Source of the DNA: Cyanobium sp. N.Huapi 1H5
GTDB lineage: Bacteria > Cyanobacteriota > Cyanobacteriia > PCC-6307 > Cyanobiaceae
Assembly (NCBI RefSeq): GCF_024345535.1
Contig: NZ_JAGQBH010000004.1
Span: 248,001-312,000, forward strand
Length of the DNA stretch: 64,000 nucleotides
Reading direction: 5' to 3'
Made by a program: the position numbers and the translations under genes
Shown here: piece after piece, positions 9,369 to 18,242 of the stretch
Position numbering within the stretch: position 1 is the stretch's first letter
Layout: the number at the start of each line of letters is the position of its first letter
Notes under the pieces: model-generated
Database searches by the model: none
Told to the model about the DNA's origin: nothing
What the model saw: the letters and a program-made list of their open reading frames with translations, nothing else

Positions 9369-9587
9369 ATGAAGACGATCGACGATCACATCGAGAAGGA
9401 CAAAGTCGAGATCGAATCGGCCAAGGCCGACGGCAATCTCGGCAAGGTGCGCCACCTCGAAGAGGAGCTCAAGGCCCTCAACGAGTACAAGGAGCACCAC
9501 CCCGAGGACAACCACGACCCCAGCCCCCTGGAGGTCTACTGCGACCTCAATCCCGAAGCTCCCGAGTGCCGCGTCTACGACGACTGA
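9369..9587 (+). CDS. cp12: CP12-family Calvin cycle regulator lacking the N-terminal Cys pair
   Basis: 72 residues. The C-terminus YCDLNPEAPECRVYDD is the CP12 GAPDH-binding tail with its Cys pair, which when oxidised in darkness lets CP12 bind GAPDH and then PRK. The N-terminal half is a charged helix (VRHLEEELKALNEY) in place of the usual N-terminal Cys pair and AWDxVEEL core; no other Cys is present. Such short forms occur in picocyanobacteria. ATG 9369 is chosen because upstream in-frame sequence is low-complexity non-CP12 reading. Transcribed toward obgE. Confidence 0.88.
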   Translation: MKTIDDHIEKDKVEIESAKADGNLGKVRHLEEELKALNEYKEHHPEDNHDPSPLEVYCDLNPEAPECRVYDD

Positions 9588-9652
9588 TCGCTCGCTGCAG
9601 ACCCATCGGCCCGTGCTGACAGGGCCTTCCCTGGCCCGGGCCTGACCAGCGC

Positions 9653-10645
9653 TCAGGCGATGCCCAGCTGCGCCCATACGGCGGCCAGCAGGGCATCGAG
9701 GCCCTTGGATGCCGCCGCCGAAATCACCAGGGGAGGCCCGCCGGTGTGGTCACCGACGGCGGCCACCAGTTCCTGGAGCTCGGCCGCGTCACGGAGCTCC
9801 ATCTTGTTGAGCACCACCAGGCGGGGGCGCTCGCTGAGGCCATGGCCGTAGGCGGCCAGCTCTTCCTCCACCACCCGCAGATCCGCCAGCACATCCTCCG
9901 CGCCCGCATCGACCAGATGCAGCAGCAGCCGGGTGCGCTCGATGTGGCGCAGGAAGTCATGGCCCAGGCCGGCGCCGCGCGCCGCCCCCGCGATCAGGCC
10001 GGGGATGTCGGCGAAGACGGTGCCATCGCCGCTAGGCCGCCGCACCACCCCCAGGTTGGGCACCAAGGTGGTGAAGGGGTAGTCGGCGATCTTGGGCCGG
10101 GCCGCCGAGAGCACGGCGATCAGGGTGCTCTTGCCCGCATTGGGCAGGCCGATGATGCCCACCTCGGCCAGCAGCTTGAGTTCCAGCTGCAGCAGCCATT
10201 CCTCCCCCTCCTTGCCCTCGGTGAACTTCTCCGGGGCCCGGTTGCGGTTGCTGAGGTAGTGGGCGTTGCCCAGGCCCCCCCGGCCACCGGCCGCCACCAG
10301 CAGCTCCTCGCCGGCGTTGGTGAGATCCCCCAGCAGGATGCCGGTGCGGCAGTCGCGCACCTCCGTGCCGCAGGGCACCCGGATCGTCAGGGTGGAGGCG
10401 CTGGCCCCGGTGGAGCGGTTCGGTCCGCCGCGGCGGCCATCGTCGGCGGCAAACAGGCGCCGGTACTTGAAATCCAGCAGGGTCTGGAGGTTGGCATCGG
10501 CGACGAGGAGCACGTCACCGCCGCGGCCCCCGTCGCCACCGGAGGGCCCGCCGGCGGGGACGTACTTCTCACGACGGAAGGCCACGATGCCGTCGCCGCC
10601 GCGGCCGGCGCGCACGGCGATGCGGGCCTGATCGATGAACTGCAA
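9653..10645 (-). CDS. obgE: Obg-family GTPase
   Basis: 330 residues from a TTG start at 10645, giving LQFIDQARI, the usual Obg N-terminus; longer in-frame reading would run into the divergent ABC gene. The Gly-rich Obg domain (1-160) holds [19 protein letters not shown] and [11 protein letters not shown]. The G domain has G1 [10 protein letters not shown]3 DIPGL, G4 NKME (Glu in place of the usual Asp) and G5-like SAAASK. There is no C-terminal OCT domain. It is an essential 50S-associated GTPase in other bacteria. Confidence 0.92.
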   Translation of the reverse strand: MQFIDQARIAVRAGRGGDGIVAFRREKYVPAGGPSGGDGGRGGDVLLVADANLQTLLDFKYRRLFAADDGRRGGPNRSTGASASTLTIRVPCGTEVRDCRTGILLGDLTNAGEELLVAAGGRGGLGNAHYLSNRNRAPEKFTEGKEGEEWLLQLELKLLAEVGIIGLPNAGKSTLIAVLSAARPKIADYPFTTLVPNLGVVRRPSGDGTVFADIPGLIAGAARGAGLGHDFLRHIERTRLLLHLVDAGAEDVLADLRVVEEELAAYGHGLSERPRLVVLNKMELRDAAELQELVAAVGDHTGGPPLVISAAASKGLDALLAAVWAQLGIA

Positions 10646-10683
10646 GGAAGGGGTTCGGCCGGGGCTCGGATGAGGAACAACCC

Positions 10684-10689
10684 TAGGAT
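10684..10689 (+). promoter_or_regulatory. -10-like box (TAGGAT) of the orphan ABC ATPase gene
   Basis: TAGGAT lies 20 bases before the TTG start at 10710. The surrounding CCTAGGATCC is identical to the box before psbX (36669-36678). The -35 is weak. Confidence 0.4.
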
Positions 10690-10709
10690 CCCCCGGTTGC
10701 ACCCCTGGT

Positions 10710-11948
10710 TTGGCCGAGGTCCGCTTCGAGAAGGTCGGCAAGACCTACCCGCCCCGTCGCGGCGGCAGCCCGGTGGAGGTGCTGCGCCAGCTCGACCTGC
10801 ACATCCAGGACGGTGAATTCCTCGTGCTGGTGGGCCCGTCGGGCTGCGGCAAGAGCACCCTGCTGCGCCTGCTGGCGGGGCTGGAGGCCACCACCGAGGG
10901 CGAGATCTACGTGGGGGACCGCCCCGTGAGCCGGCTGCGGCCGGCCCAGCGCGACGTGGCGATGGTGTTCCAGAGCTACGCGCTCTATCCCCACCTGAGC
11001 GTGGCCGACAACATCGGCTTCGGCCTGCGGCGCAGCCGCCACCGCAGCCTGCCCCAGCAGCTGCAGGACAGCCTGCACCGGGCCACCCGCGGATTACCGG
11101 CCCCGCTGCGGATCGACTCCGAGCGGGAGCGCCGCATCGCGGCCCGCATCGACGAGGTGGCCGCCACCCTGGAGCTGGAGCCGCTGCTGGAGCGCCGGCC
11201 CAAGGAGCTCTCCGGCGGCCAGAAGCAGCGGGTGGCACTGGGCCGGGCCATCGCCCGCCAGCCGGCGGTGTTCCTGATGGATGAACCCCTCAGCAACCTG
11301 GACGCCAAGCTGCGCACCGGCACCCGCACCCAGATCGTCGAACTGCAGCGGCGCCTGGGCACCACCACCCTCTACGTCACCCATGACCAGGTGGAGGCCA
11401 TGACCATGGGCCACCGCATCGCCGTGCTCAACGAGGGCCGGCTGCAGCAGCTGGGCACGCCCATGCAGCTCTATCAGTGGCCCTCCAACCTGTTCGTGGC
11501 CCAGTTCATCGGCAGCCCGGCCATGAACCTGCTGCCGGTGGAGGTGGCCGGCTCCGCCCAGCTGCTGCTGGGGGGGCGGCGCTTCCCCGTGGAAGGTCCG
11601 ATGGCCGACCTGCTGGGCGACTGGATCGGCCACCGGATCACCGGCGGCCTGCGGCCGGAGCACCTGCGGCTGGCCCCGGCCACCAACCGCAACCTGGCGG
11701 CGGAGGTGAGCCACTGCGAAGCCCTGGGCAACGAACAGCTGGTCACCTGCCGGCTGCTGGAGGGCAGCCACCTGGTGCTGGTGCGGGCCACCCCGGACCA
11801 GAGCGTGACCGTGGGCCAGACCGTCCATCTCGATGTCGAGCCCACGGGCTGGCGCCTGTTCGACGGGCTCGGATCGGCCCTGCTGCCGCCCGAAGCCACC
11901 ACGGCACCGGCGCGGCAGGAACCCCAGCTGCCCGCCATCAACCACTGA
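10710..11948 (+). CDS. Sugar-type ABC importer ATPase (MalK/UgpC/GgtA-like), orphan
   Basis: 412 residues, TTG start. ABC domain: Walker [11 protein letters not shown]-loop [10 protein letters not shown], signature LSGGQKQR, Walker [14 protein letters not shown], switch [10 protein letters not shown]-terminal TOBE-type regulatory domain follows ([10 protein letters not shown]). A helical insert of about 45 residues (about 108-152) sits between the Q-loop and the signature. No permease or binding-protein gene is adjacent, so it must serve a transporter encoded elsewhere. In cyanobacteria GgtA plays such a role for glucosylglycerol; assignment to that system is inference. Confidence 0.85.
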   Translation: MAEVRFEKVGKTYPPRRGGSPVEVLRQLDLHIQDGEFLVLVGPSGCGKSTLLRLLAGLEATTEGEIYVGDRPVSRLRPAQRDVAMVFQSYALYPHLSVADNIGFGLRRSRHRSLPQQLQDSLHRATRGLPAPLRIDSERERRIAARIDEVAATLELEPLLERRPKELSGGQKQRVALGRAIARQPAVFLMDEPLSNLDAKLRTGTRTQIVELQRRLGTTTLYVTHDQVEAMTMGHRIAVLNEGRLQQLGTPMQLYQWPSNLFVAQFIGSPAMNLLPVEVAGSAQLLLGGRRFPVEGPMADLLGDWIGHRITGGLRPEHLRLAPATNRNLAAEVSHCEALGNEQLVTCRLLEGSHLVLVRATPDQSVTVGQTVHLDVEPTGWRLFDGLGSALLPPEATTAPARQEPQLPAINH

Positions 11949-11978
11949 GCCCTAAGCCACTGAGCGGCGGTCAGGGCC

Positions 11979-14405
11979 TCACTTCACCCAGATGACGCTG
12001 CAGCCGGGGCCCCCATCCCCCTGCTCGGCATCGCTGACCCGCTCCACCCAGGCCAGGCCGGAGAGCCACTCCCGCAGGCCCCGCTTGAGCTTGCCGGTGC
12101 CGATGCCGTGGATCACCCACACCGGGCCGTTGGCGCCCCGAAGGCGCTCCTCCACCGCCGCCTCGGCCTCGTGCACCCGCAGTCCGCGCACGTCCACCGT
12201 GTTGCCCTCGGTGCGCACCTCCGGCCCGCGGCTGCCCGGGGACCGGCGGCTGCGGATCCGCACCTGGGGCGGCGGCTCAGGGGGTGCCGGCTTCTCGCCG
12301 TGCAGCCCCTCGATGCCGGCCAGTTCCACCGACAGGCGCAACACACCGCAGCGGACGCTGAGCTCGCTGCCGTCGTCGGAGATCGCCAGCACCTCGGCCG
12401 CCTTGCCCAGGGCCAGCAGCCGGATGCGGTCGCCGACCCGGGGCCGCCAGCCGCCGTGGTCGCGCCGCTCCGGCAGGGGCCGGTGCTGCTGCTCGAGGTG
12501 CCGCAGCCGCTGGCCGGCCTGGCGGGCCGTCTCGCCGGCCACCCGTCCGCCGACGCGCACCTCCTGACCCACCGAGCGCAGCCGCCGGATCAGGCGGCGC
12601 ACCTCCCCCTGCCCCTCCCGGATCGACAGCTCCAGCCGCTGGCGGCGCTGCTCCTGCAGTTCCGCCGACTGCTCCTTCTGCTGCGACCAGCGCTGCAGCA
12701 GTTCCTCGTGCAGCAGCTCGGTGCGGGCCAGCAGCGCCGCCGCCGCCTCAGCCGCCTCCTGCTGGCGCTGGCGCTCCTGCTCCAGCCCCTCGATCACCCG
12801 GTTGACGTCCCCCTCGCCGCCGGGCTCCAGCTGGGCGGCGGCCACCGCCAGCACGGCGGGGTCGAGCCCCAGGCGGGAGGCGATCGCCAGGGCGTTGCTG
12901 CGGCCGGGGATGCCCCACTGCAGCCGGTAGGTGGGCGAGAGGGTCTCCACGTCGAAGGCCACCGACGCATTCTCGAAGCGGGGATCGGCGTACTTGAGCG
13001 CCTTCAGTTCGCCGAAGTGGGTGGTGGCGACGGTGAGGCGGGCGCGATCGGCGAGGTGGCGCAGCAGGGCGGCGGCCAGGGCGCTGCCCTCGGTGGGATC
13101 GGTGCCGGCCCCCACCTCATCGAGCAGCACCAGGGATGCCGGCCCCTGGGGCAGGGCCCCCAGGATGCGGGCGATGCGGCGGATGTGGCCGCTGAAGGTG
13201 GAGAGGTTCTGCTGCAGCGACTGCTCGTCGCCGATGTCGGCCAGCACCTGGCCGCACCAGGGCAGCCGGGGGGTGCCGGCGCAGGGCAGGAACAGGCCGG
13301 CGCGGGCCATCAGGGCCGCCAGCCCCAGGCTCTTGAGGGTCACGGTCTTGCCGCCGGTGTTGGGGCCGGTGATCGCCACCACCCGCAGCTCCGGGCCGAC
13401 CCGGATGGTCACGGGCACCACCGGCCGGCCACCTTCCCGCCGTTCCTGCCAGAGCAGCAGGGGGTGGCGCAGGTCGATGAGCTCGAAGGGGGCGTCGGCC
13501 GAATCGGCCAGCTCGGGCCGCACCGCCCCAAGCCACTGGCCGTAACGGGCCCGGGCCAGGCCCGCATCGATCCGCACCAGCACCTGCTGGAGGTGGTCGA
13601 GGGGTTCGGCCTGCTCGCCCACCCGGGCGCTGAGCTCGCTGCGGACCTGCCGCTCCAGCTCCCGCTCCTGGCCCTCGGCATCGCGGATGCGGTTGCCCAG
13701 GGGAATCACCGCCTGGGGCTCCACGTACACCGTGCTGCCGGAGGCGGAGCTGTCGTGCACCAGGCCGCCCACCTGGGCGGCGGCCCCGGCCTTCACCGCC
13801 AGCACCGGCCGGCCGCCCCGCTCGCTCACCACCGTGTCCTGGAGCAGGGAGCCGTAGCGACGCACCAGCTCCTGCAGCCGGTCGCGCCGCTCGCCGCGCA
13901 GGGCCAGCAGCTGGCGCCGCACCGCCTCCAGGGGGCCGCTGGCCCGGTCCGCCACCCGGCCGCCCTCCTCCAGGCAGAAATGCAGCCGCTGCTCCAGCTC
14001 CGGCAGGGTGCGCAGTTCGGCCACCAGGGCCGTGGTGACGGGACGCAGCTCCGGGTCCTCGATCTGGCGCCGCAGCCGCCGCGCCGTCGCCAGGGTGGCG
14101 GCCACGGCCAGCAGCTCCTCACCGCCGGCGCAGCCCCCCTTGGCGCAGAGGGCCACCGTGGCGGCGATGTCGGCGGCCCCCTGCAGGCTCACCCCCCCCT
14201 CGCAGAGGCCATCGAGGGCCAGCAGCTCGGTGGTCTCCAGCAGCAGGCGCCGGCTTTCGGCCGGATGGTCGGGCAAGCCGAGGCCGGCGCAGTGGCGGCG
14301 GCCGGCGGTGGTGCTGGCGAAACCGGCCAGGTGCTCGGCCAGCCGGGGCCACTCCAGCAGCTCCAGGGTGTCCTGGTGGATCTCGCTCACAGGGGCTGCG
14401 CTCAC
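11979..14405 (-). CDS. mutS2: MutS2 endonuclease/ribosome-rescue ATPase
   Basis: 808 residues. N-terminal MutS core and lever helices (1-300), ATPase domain with Walker A ITGPNTGGKTVTLK and Walker B-like LVLLDEVGAGTDPTEG, then a long coiled coil, a KOW-like segment (PRVGDRIRLLALG) and a C-terminal Smr domain starting with VDVRGLRVHEAE and ending in the IHGIGTGKLKRGLREWL motif. It lacks the MutS mismatch-recognition domain. Relatives suppress recombination or split collided ribosomes. The upstream VOC gene overlaps its start by four bases. Confidence 0.95.
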   Translation of the reverse strand: MSAAPVSEIHQDTLELLEWPRLAEHLAGFASTTAGRRHCAGLGLPDHPAESRRLLLETTELLALDGLCEGGVSLQGAADIAATVALCAKGGCAGGEELLAVAATLATARRLRRQIEDPELRPVTTALVAELRTLPELEQRLHFCLEEGGRVADRASGPLEAVRRQLLALRGERRDRLQELVRRYGSLLQDTVVSERGGRPVLAVKAGAAAQVGGLVHDSSASGSTVYVEPQAVIPLGNRIRDAEGQERELERQVRSELSARVGEQAEPLDHLQQVLVRIDAGLARARYGQWLGAVRPELADSADAPFELIDLRHPLLLWQERREGGRPVVPVTIRVGPELRVVAITGPNTGGKTVTLKSLGLAALMARAGLFLPCAGTPRLPWCGQVLADIGDEQSLQQNLSTFSGHIRRIARILGALPQGPASLVLLDEVGAGTDPTEGSALAAALLRHLADRARLTVATTHFGELKALKYADPRFENASVAFDVETLSPTYRLQWGIPGRSNALAIASRLGLDPAVLAVAAAQLEPGGEGDVNRVIEGLEQERQRQQEAAEAAAALLARTELLHEELLQRWSQQKEQSAELQEQRRQRLELSIREGQGEVRRLIRRLRSVGQEVRVGGRVAGETARQAGQRLRHLEQQHRPLPERRDHGGWRPRVGDRIRLLALGKAAEVLAISDDGSELSVRCGVLRLSVELAGIEGLHGEKPAPPEPPPQVRIRSRRSPGSRGPEVRTEGNTVDVRGLRVHEAEAAVEERLRGANGPVWVIHGIGTGKLKRGLREWLSGLAWVERVSDAEQGDGGPGCSVIWVK

Positions 14406-14833
14406 CCCGCAGGCGCCTGGGAAGTGGAGGCGGGGGCGGGGGCAGGGACGGGGATGGCGGCGGCACCCACGTTGGAGGGGATGCCGGCGGCCGGCTCGTA
14501 GAGCATCTCCAGCCAGTTGCCCTCCGGATCCTGCAGGTAGAAGGAGGCGGTGCCGTCGCGGTGGTCGTGGACCGGACCCACCCGGTGGCCCGCCGCTTCG
14601 AGCCGGTCGTGCACCGCGTCCACCTCGGCGCGGTCACTGAAGTGGAAGGCGAAGTGGGGGCCGGCGGCGGTGTAGCTGGGGCTGAGCAGGGCGATGCCGT
14701 CGCCGTTGGCGGGCGACTGCATGTAGGCCCAGTCGTGGGCGTCCCAGGTGAGGCGCAGCCCCAGCCCCTCGTAGAAGCGCTTGGCACGCTCCATGTCCTG
14801 GACCCGCACCGCCACGTGGCCGAGACGCGTCAT
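14402..14833 (-). CDS. VOC-family (glyoxalase I-like) protein
   Basis: 143 residues from ATG 14833 (MTRLGHVAVRVQDMERAKRF); a TTG at 14848 would add five residues. Paired beta-alpha-beta-beta-beta modules: His6 of LGHVAV, a central HFAFHFSD strand and the ending FYLQDPEGNWLEMLYEP supply typical metal-binding His/Glu positions. It could be a lactoylglutathione lyase or another VOC enzyme. A disordered Pro/Ala tail of about 30 residues follows. Overlaps mutS2 by four bases, so co-transcribed. Confidence 0.8.
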   Translation of the reverse strand: MTRLGHVAVRVQDMERAKRFYEGLGLRLTWDAHDWAYMQSPANGDGIALLSPSYTAAGPHFAFHFSDRAEVDAVHDRLEAAGHRVGPVHDHRDGTASFYLQDPEGNWLEMLYEPAAGIPSNVGAAAIPVPAPAPASTSQAPAG

Positions 14834-14878
14834 GGGAGGGGGCACCAACGGTTCATCGCACCATTCAAGCGGTGCGGC

Positions 14879-15880
14879 TCAGCCGTCGCGCAGCCACTGG
14901 GCGGCGTCGCAGGCGTGGTAGGTGAGGATCAGGTCGGCGCCGGCCCGCTTGAAGCAGAGCAGGGTTTCCAGCACCACGGCCCGCTCATCGATCCAGCCCC
15001 GCTCGGCGGCGGCCTTGACCATGGCGTACTCACCGCTGACGTTGTAGGCGGCGATGGGCAGCTCGCTTTCGCCCCGCAGGCGATGGATGACGTCGAGGTA
15101 GGCCAGGCCGGGCTTCACCATCAGGATGTCGGCCCCCTCCTGCTCGTCGAGCAGGGCCTCGGTGAGGGCTTCGCGGCCATTGGCCGGATCCATCTGGTAG
15201 GTGCTCTTGTCCTTGGGGATGGGCTTGCTGCTCACGGCCCGGGGGGCGGAATCCAGCGCCTCCCGGAAGGGGCCGTAGTAGGCGGAGGCGTACTTGGCGG
15301 TGTAGCTGATGATCCCGACATGCTCGAAACCCTCCTCGTCGAGGGCCTCGCGGATCGCCCCCACCCTGCCGTCCATCATGTCGCTGGGGCCGATCAGATC
15401 CGCACCCGCCCGGGCCTGGGCCACCGCCTGGCGGCAGAGCAGACTGATGGTCTCGTCGTTGAGCACCACCCCTTCGGCACTGACGATGCCGTCATGGCCG
15501 TCGCAGGAATAGGGATCCAGGGCCACATCGGTCATGATCGCCATGGCCGGATGCTCCTGCTTGAGGCGCCGGATCGCCCGGGGAATCAGGCCGCCCTCGT
15601 TGAAGCACTCGCTGCCGTCCTCGGTCTTGAGGCCGTCGGCCACCTTCGGGAACAGCACCACGCAGCGGATGCCCAGATCCCAGGCCCGGCCCACCTCCGC
15701 CACCAGCCCCTCCAGGCTCCAGCGCTGGGCGCCGGGCATGGCGCCGATGGGCTCGTTGGACGCGCCCTCGTGGACGAACAGCGGGTAGATGAAATCGGCG
15801 GCACTGAGCTGGAATTCCCGCACCATGGCCCGCAGGGCCGGCGTGCGACGCAGCCGGCGGGGCCGATAGGTGAGCTCCAT
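14879..15880 (-). CDS. hemB: Delta-aminolevulinic acid dehydratase (porphobilinogen synthase)
   Basis: 333 residues. Condenses two 5-aminolevulinates to porphobilinogen for haem, chlorophyll and bilins. The catalytic lysines lie in YTAKYASAYYGPFREA and LMVKPGLAYLD. The metal region TDVALDPYSCDGHDG is the Asp-type (Mg-dependent) form rather than the Cys-type zinc site. The RPRRLRR N-terminus is typical. Full length. Confidence 0.97.
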   Translation of the reverse strand: MELTYRPRRLRRTPALRAMVREFQLSAADFIYPLFVHEGASNEPIGAMPGAQRWSLEGLVAEVGRAWDLGIRCVVLFPKVADGLKTEDGSECFNEGGLIPRAIRRLKQEHPAMAIMTDVALDPYSCDGHDGIVSAEGVVLNDETISLLCRQAVAQARAGADLIGPSDMMDGRVGAIREALDEEGFEHVGIISYTAKYASAYYGPFREALDSAPRAVSSKPIPKDKSTYQMDPANGREALTEALLDEQEGADILMVKPGLAYLDVIHRLRGESELPIAAYNVSGEYAMVKAAAERGWIDERAVVLETLLCFKRAGADLILTYHACDAAQWLRDG

Positions 15881-15950
15881 GGGGCAGATCTGACTGGCCG
15901 GATCCTACGGAAAGCCCTTCCGGCGCTTGGAGGGCGAAGGGCCGCGGGGT

Positions 15951-16925
15951 TCAGAGCAGGGCGGAACTGATCCAGTCCTGGCGGGGGTCGACGCTGCGGG
16001 CCTGGCGCAGCTGCTCGAGCAGGTCCCGCTCCCGGGGGCTGAGGCTGTCGGGCAGCTTCAGGGTCGGGGTGAACAGCAGGTCGCCGCGGCCGTCCTTCAC
16101 CGGCCAGCCCTTGCCCTTGAGCCGCAGGCTGCGGCCGAGGGTCATGCCGGGGGGCACCTGGATCGTGGCCTCACCATCGGGGGTGGCGACGCGCACCTCG
16201 CCGCCCAGGGCCAGTTCGTCGAGGCTGAGGGGGAGCTCGGCCCGGAGCTGGTCGCCATCGAGGCGCCAGACGGGATGGGGCTGGAGCTTGAGGGTGAGAT
16301 AGAGGTCGCCGCGGCGGCCCGTGCCGGGCTGCAGGTTGCCCTTGCCCTTCAGCCGCAGGCGGCTGCCGTCCTTGACGCCGGCGGGAATGCGCACCTGCAC
16401 CCGCTCCTCATTGACCGCGAGGGTGCGCTCACAGCCGCGGAAGGCATCGGCCACCGGCAGGCTGATGGTGGCCTCGGCATCGAGCTGCACCTGGGTGGAG
16501 CGCTCGGCGCCGGCTCCACCGAAACCGGAGCCGAAGCCACCGGGGAAACCGCTGCCGAAGCCGAAGCCGCCGGGGGCGCCGGCCGCGGCGCCGCCGGCGA
16601 AGCGTCCCAGCAGATCGTTGATGAAGTCGTCGAAATTGCCGTAACGGCCGAAGTCGACGTCGACGCCGGGGGCGCCACCGCCGCCGCCCATCTGGTTCCA
16701 GTACTGACCGAACTGCTCGTAGCGGCGGCGCTTGTCGGGATCGGAGAGCACTTCATAGGCCTCGCTGATCTCCTTGAAGCGGGCCTCGGCGGACGCATCA
16801 CCGGGATTCACATCCGGGTGGTACTGGCGGGCGAGCTTGCGGAAGGCCCGCTTGATGCCATCGGCATCGGTGCCCCTCTCAACACCCAGAACCTTGAAAT
16901 AGTCGCGGTAACCATTCACGCTCAT
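15951..16925 (-). CDS. Class B (type II) J-protein, DnaJ/CbpA-like
   Basis: 324 residues. The J domain (about 8-75) includes the HPD tripeptide in [10 protein letters not shown], which stimulates DnaK ATPase. A Gly/Phe-rich linker (about 90-145, [19 protein letters not shown]) follows, then the two C-terminal substrate-binding barrels ([14 protein letters not shown] and [10 protein letters not shown]). There is no CxxCxGxG zinc finger, so it is not DnaJ proper. Confidence 0.9.
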   Translation of the reverse strand: MSVNGYRDYFKVLGVERGTDADGIKRAFRKLARQYHPDVNPGDASAEARFKEISEAYEVLSDPDKRRRYEQFGQYWNQMGGGGGAPGVDVDFGRYGNFDDFINDLLGRFAGGAAAGAPGGFGFGSGFPGGFGSGFGGAGAERSTQVQLDAEATISLPVADAFRGCERTLAVNEERVQVRIPAGVKDGSRLRLKGKGNLQPGTGRRGDLYLTLKLQPHPVWRLDGDQLRAELPLSLDELALGGEVRVATPDGEATIQVPPGMTLGRSLRLKGKGWPVKDGRGDLLFTPTLKLPDSLSPRERDLLEQLRQARSVDPRQDWISSALL

Positions 16926-17097
16926 CTCGTCACGCTCATGTCGCCAGGGCGCCCGTCACCGTCGAACCTGGAAATTGTCCCAGTCCCGCCGCTGAATTCA
17001 CAGGCCCGGGCAGGGCGGAAGCCCGTACGGCAGAGGGGTACAGCAGCTGGGCACGACTCTGGGGGCGGCCTAGATTTCCGGCCTCGCCGACCCGCCG

Positions 17098-17571
17098 ATG
17101 CCCCCCCTTTCCCCACCCCGGCCCCCCCGGCGGCCTTCGGCTCCGGCGCTGCTGCTGCTGGGCGGGCTGTCCGCCCTGGCAGGGGGCCTGCTGAGCTTCA
17201 GCCCCCCGGCCCACGGCGGCCAGGCCGGCGGCTCCACCACCCCCACCCTCGGTGAGGCCCTGGCCCCCTCCGGCGGCGAGCAGCTGGCGCTGACGGAGCA
17301 CCTGCGGCGGATCGGGGCCGTGTTCTATGGCGCCTGGTGGTGCCCGGCCTGCTTCCGCCAGAAGAGCCTCTTCGGCCAGCAGGCGGGGGACCGGCTGCCC
17401 TACGTCGAGTGCGACAAGACCAGCGAGGGCCGGGAACGCTGCCAGGCGGCGGGCATCAAGGCCTACCCCACCTGGGTCCTGGGCACCAGCCGGGTGGAGG
17501 GGGTGCAGACCCTCCAGGAGCTGAAGCGATGGAGCGGCTTCACCCAGACGCCGGGAACGGGTACCCCCTGA
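17098..17571 (+). CDS. Exported thioredoxin-like protein resembling the VKOR-fused Trx domain
   Basis: 157 residues. Arg/Pro-rich N-region and hydrophobic core (ALLLLGGLSALAGGLL) suggest a signal peptide or anchor. The Trx-like domain has FYGAWWCPACFRQKSLFGQQA with a CPAC active site, then YVECDKTS and IKAYPTWVLGTSRVEGVQTLQELKRWSGF. These strings match the Trx domain normally fused to cyanobacterial vitamin-K epoxide reductase homologues. No VKOR membrane domain is attached. Probably a lumenal or periplasmic disulfide oxidoreductase. A hairpin follows the stop. Confidence 0.8.
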   Translation: MPPLSPPRPPRRPSAPALLLLGGLSALAGGLLSFSPPAHGGQAGGSTTPTLGEALAPSGGEQLALTEHLRRIGAVFYGAWWCPACFRQKSLFGQQAGDRLPYVECDKTSEGRERCQAAGIKAYPTWVLGTSRVEGVQTLQELKRWSGFTQTPGTGTP

Positions 17572-17580
17572 GGGAGGAGA

Positions 17581-17598
17581 GGGTGCTGCAGAGCACCC
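17581..17598 (+). terminator. Hairpin after the thioredoxin-like gene
   Basis: GGGTGCT and AGCACCC form a perfect 7-bp stem around a GCAG loop, 9 bases after the stop codon. There is no T run, so termination is only inferred. Confidence 0.4.
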
Positions 17599-17664
17599 GG
17601 AAATTCGCCTGTCCACTGTCACCGTGTGGTGGTGATCCCTGGTAGACGCTGCGGGCAATTTTGG

Positions 17665-17670
17665 TAGAGT
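17665..17670 (+). promoter_or_regulatory. -10-like box (TAGAGT) of the PilZ gene
   Basis: TAGAGT, in a locally AT-rich stretch, lies 62 bases before the chosen PilZ ATG at 17733. A second in-frame ATG at 17661 would start before this box and is disfavoured. Confidence 0.35.
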
Positions 17671-17732
17671 CTTTAAACCAGTTCTGCAGAACACTGAAAC
17701 CCGTTCGAAGCCAATCTCCTCTCCCCAGGGAC

Positions 17733-18077
17733 ATGAAGGAGTCAAGACTTCCCGCTCGAGAACCCAAGTTTTCAGCGCCCTTTTTTCAGATTCTCATTAA
17801 AGTCGAGGTCTATATTCAGGATCATTGTTATTCCGGCCATCTCTGGGACGTGAGTCGTTCCGGCGCCTGCATCCGCAGCTTTCAGCAGGTTCCCATGGGA
17901 ACCCCCGCCCAGATTCGCTTCCACGATCCCAGCGACGAGGAGATCATCGAAGCCAAGGGCGAGCTGATCTGGATGAATCAGCTCAGGGGTGCCCACTACT
18001 CAGGGCTCAGGTTTGAAGAGGGTTTCGACATCTCCAAGACATTTCTCAGACTGCTGATCAAGGCGGAGGAGTCCTGA
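17733..18077 (+). CDS. Stand-alone PilZ-domain protein
   Basis: 114 residues from ATG 17733. A single PilZ barrel: DVSRSGACIRS is the D/NxSxxG c-di-GMP motif, and GELIWMNQ with YSGLRFEEGF forms the end of the barrel. An RxxxR-type motif is not clear in the N-terminal segment (SRLPAREPKF gives R4 and R8 spacing), so ligand binding is plausible but unproven. Codon usage is markedly less GC-rich than neighbouring genes, especially in the first 100 bases. Function probably as a c-di-GMP effector or partner-binding adaptor. Confidence 0.8.
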   Translation: MKESRLPAREPKFSAPFFQILIKVEVYIQDHCYSGHLWDVSRSGACIRSFQQVPMGTPAQIRFHDPSDEEIIEAKGELIWMNQLRGAHYSGLRFEEGFDISKTFLRLLIKAEES

Positions 18078-18130
18078 CGCGGAGGCGCCTTGACGTTGCG
18101 CACCCGAATCTTCCGTCGGGGCATCGATGT

Positions 18131-18144
18131 CCAGTCATGACTGG
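18131..18144. promoter_or_regulatory. Perfect 14-bp palindrome with nearby half-site
   Basis: CCAGTCATGACTGG is self-complementary. The left arm plus flank recurs as ATCCAGTCAT at about 18161-18170. Both copies lie 73-112 bases before the small exported protein gene, upstream of its -10-like box, a fitting place for an operator. No regulator is identified. Confidence 0.4.
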
Positions 18145-18203
18145 CGCCGGGCTGAGTCACATCCAGTCATCGAAGCCCGCAGCAACCACAGCGGTGAAAT
18201 CCA

Positions 18204-18209
18204 TACGAT
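18204..18209 (+). promoter_or_regulatory. -10-like box (TACGAT)
   Basis: TACGAT lies 33 bases before the ATG at 18243, downstream of the CCAGTCATGACTGG palindrome. No strong -35. Confidence 0.35.
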
Positions 18210-18242
18210 CCGGTGGTCCCCGTCGCTTGACGACAAGCAGCC

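Noticed and set aside
10646-10741. Longer N-terminus for ObgE
   Set aside because: It would overlap the divergent ABC gene and its promoter box, and the extra residues are not Obg-like.
12108-14501. Plus-strand ORF of 797 codons over mutS2
   Set aside because: Gln/Gly/His/Leu-rich with no domain; it mirrors the mutS2 reading frame.
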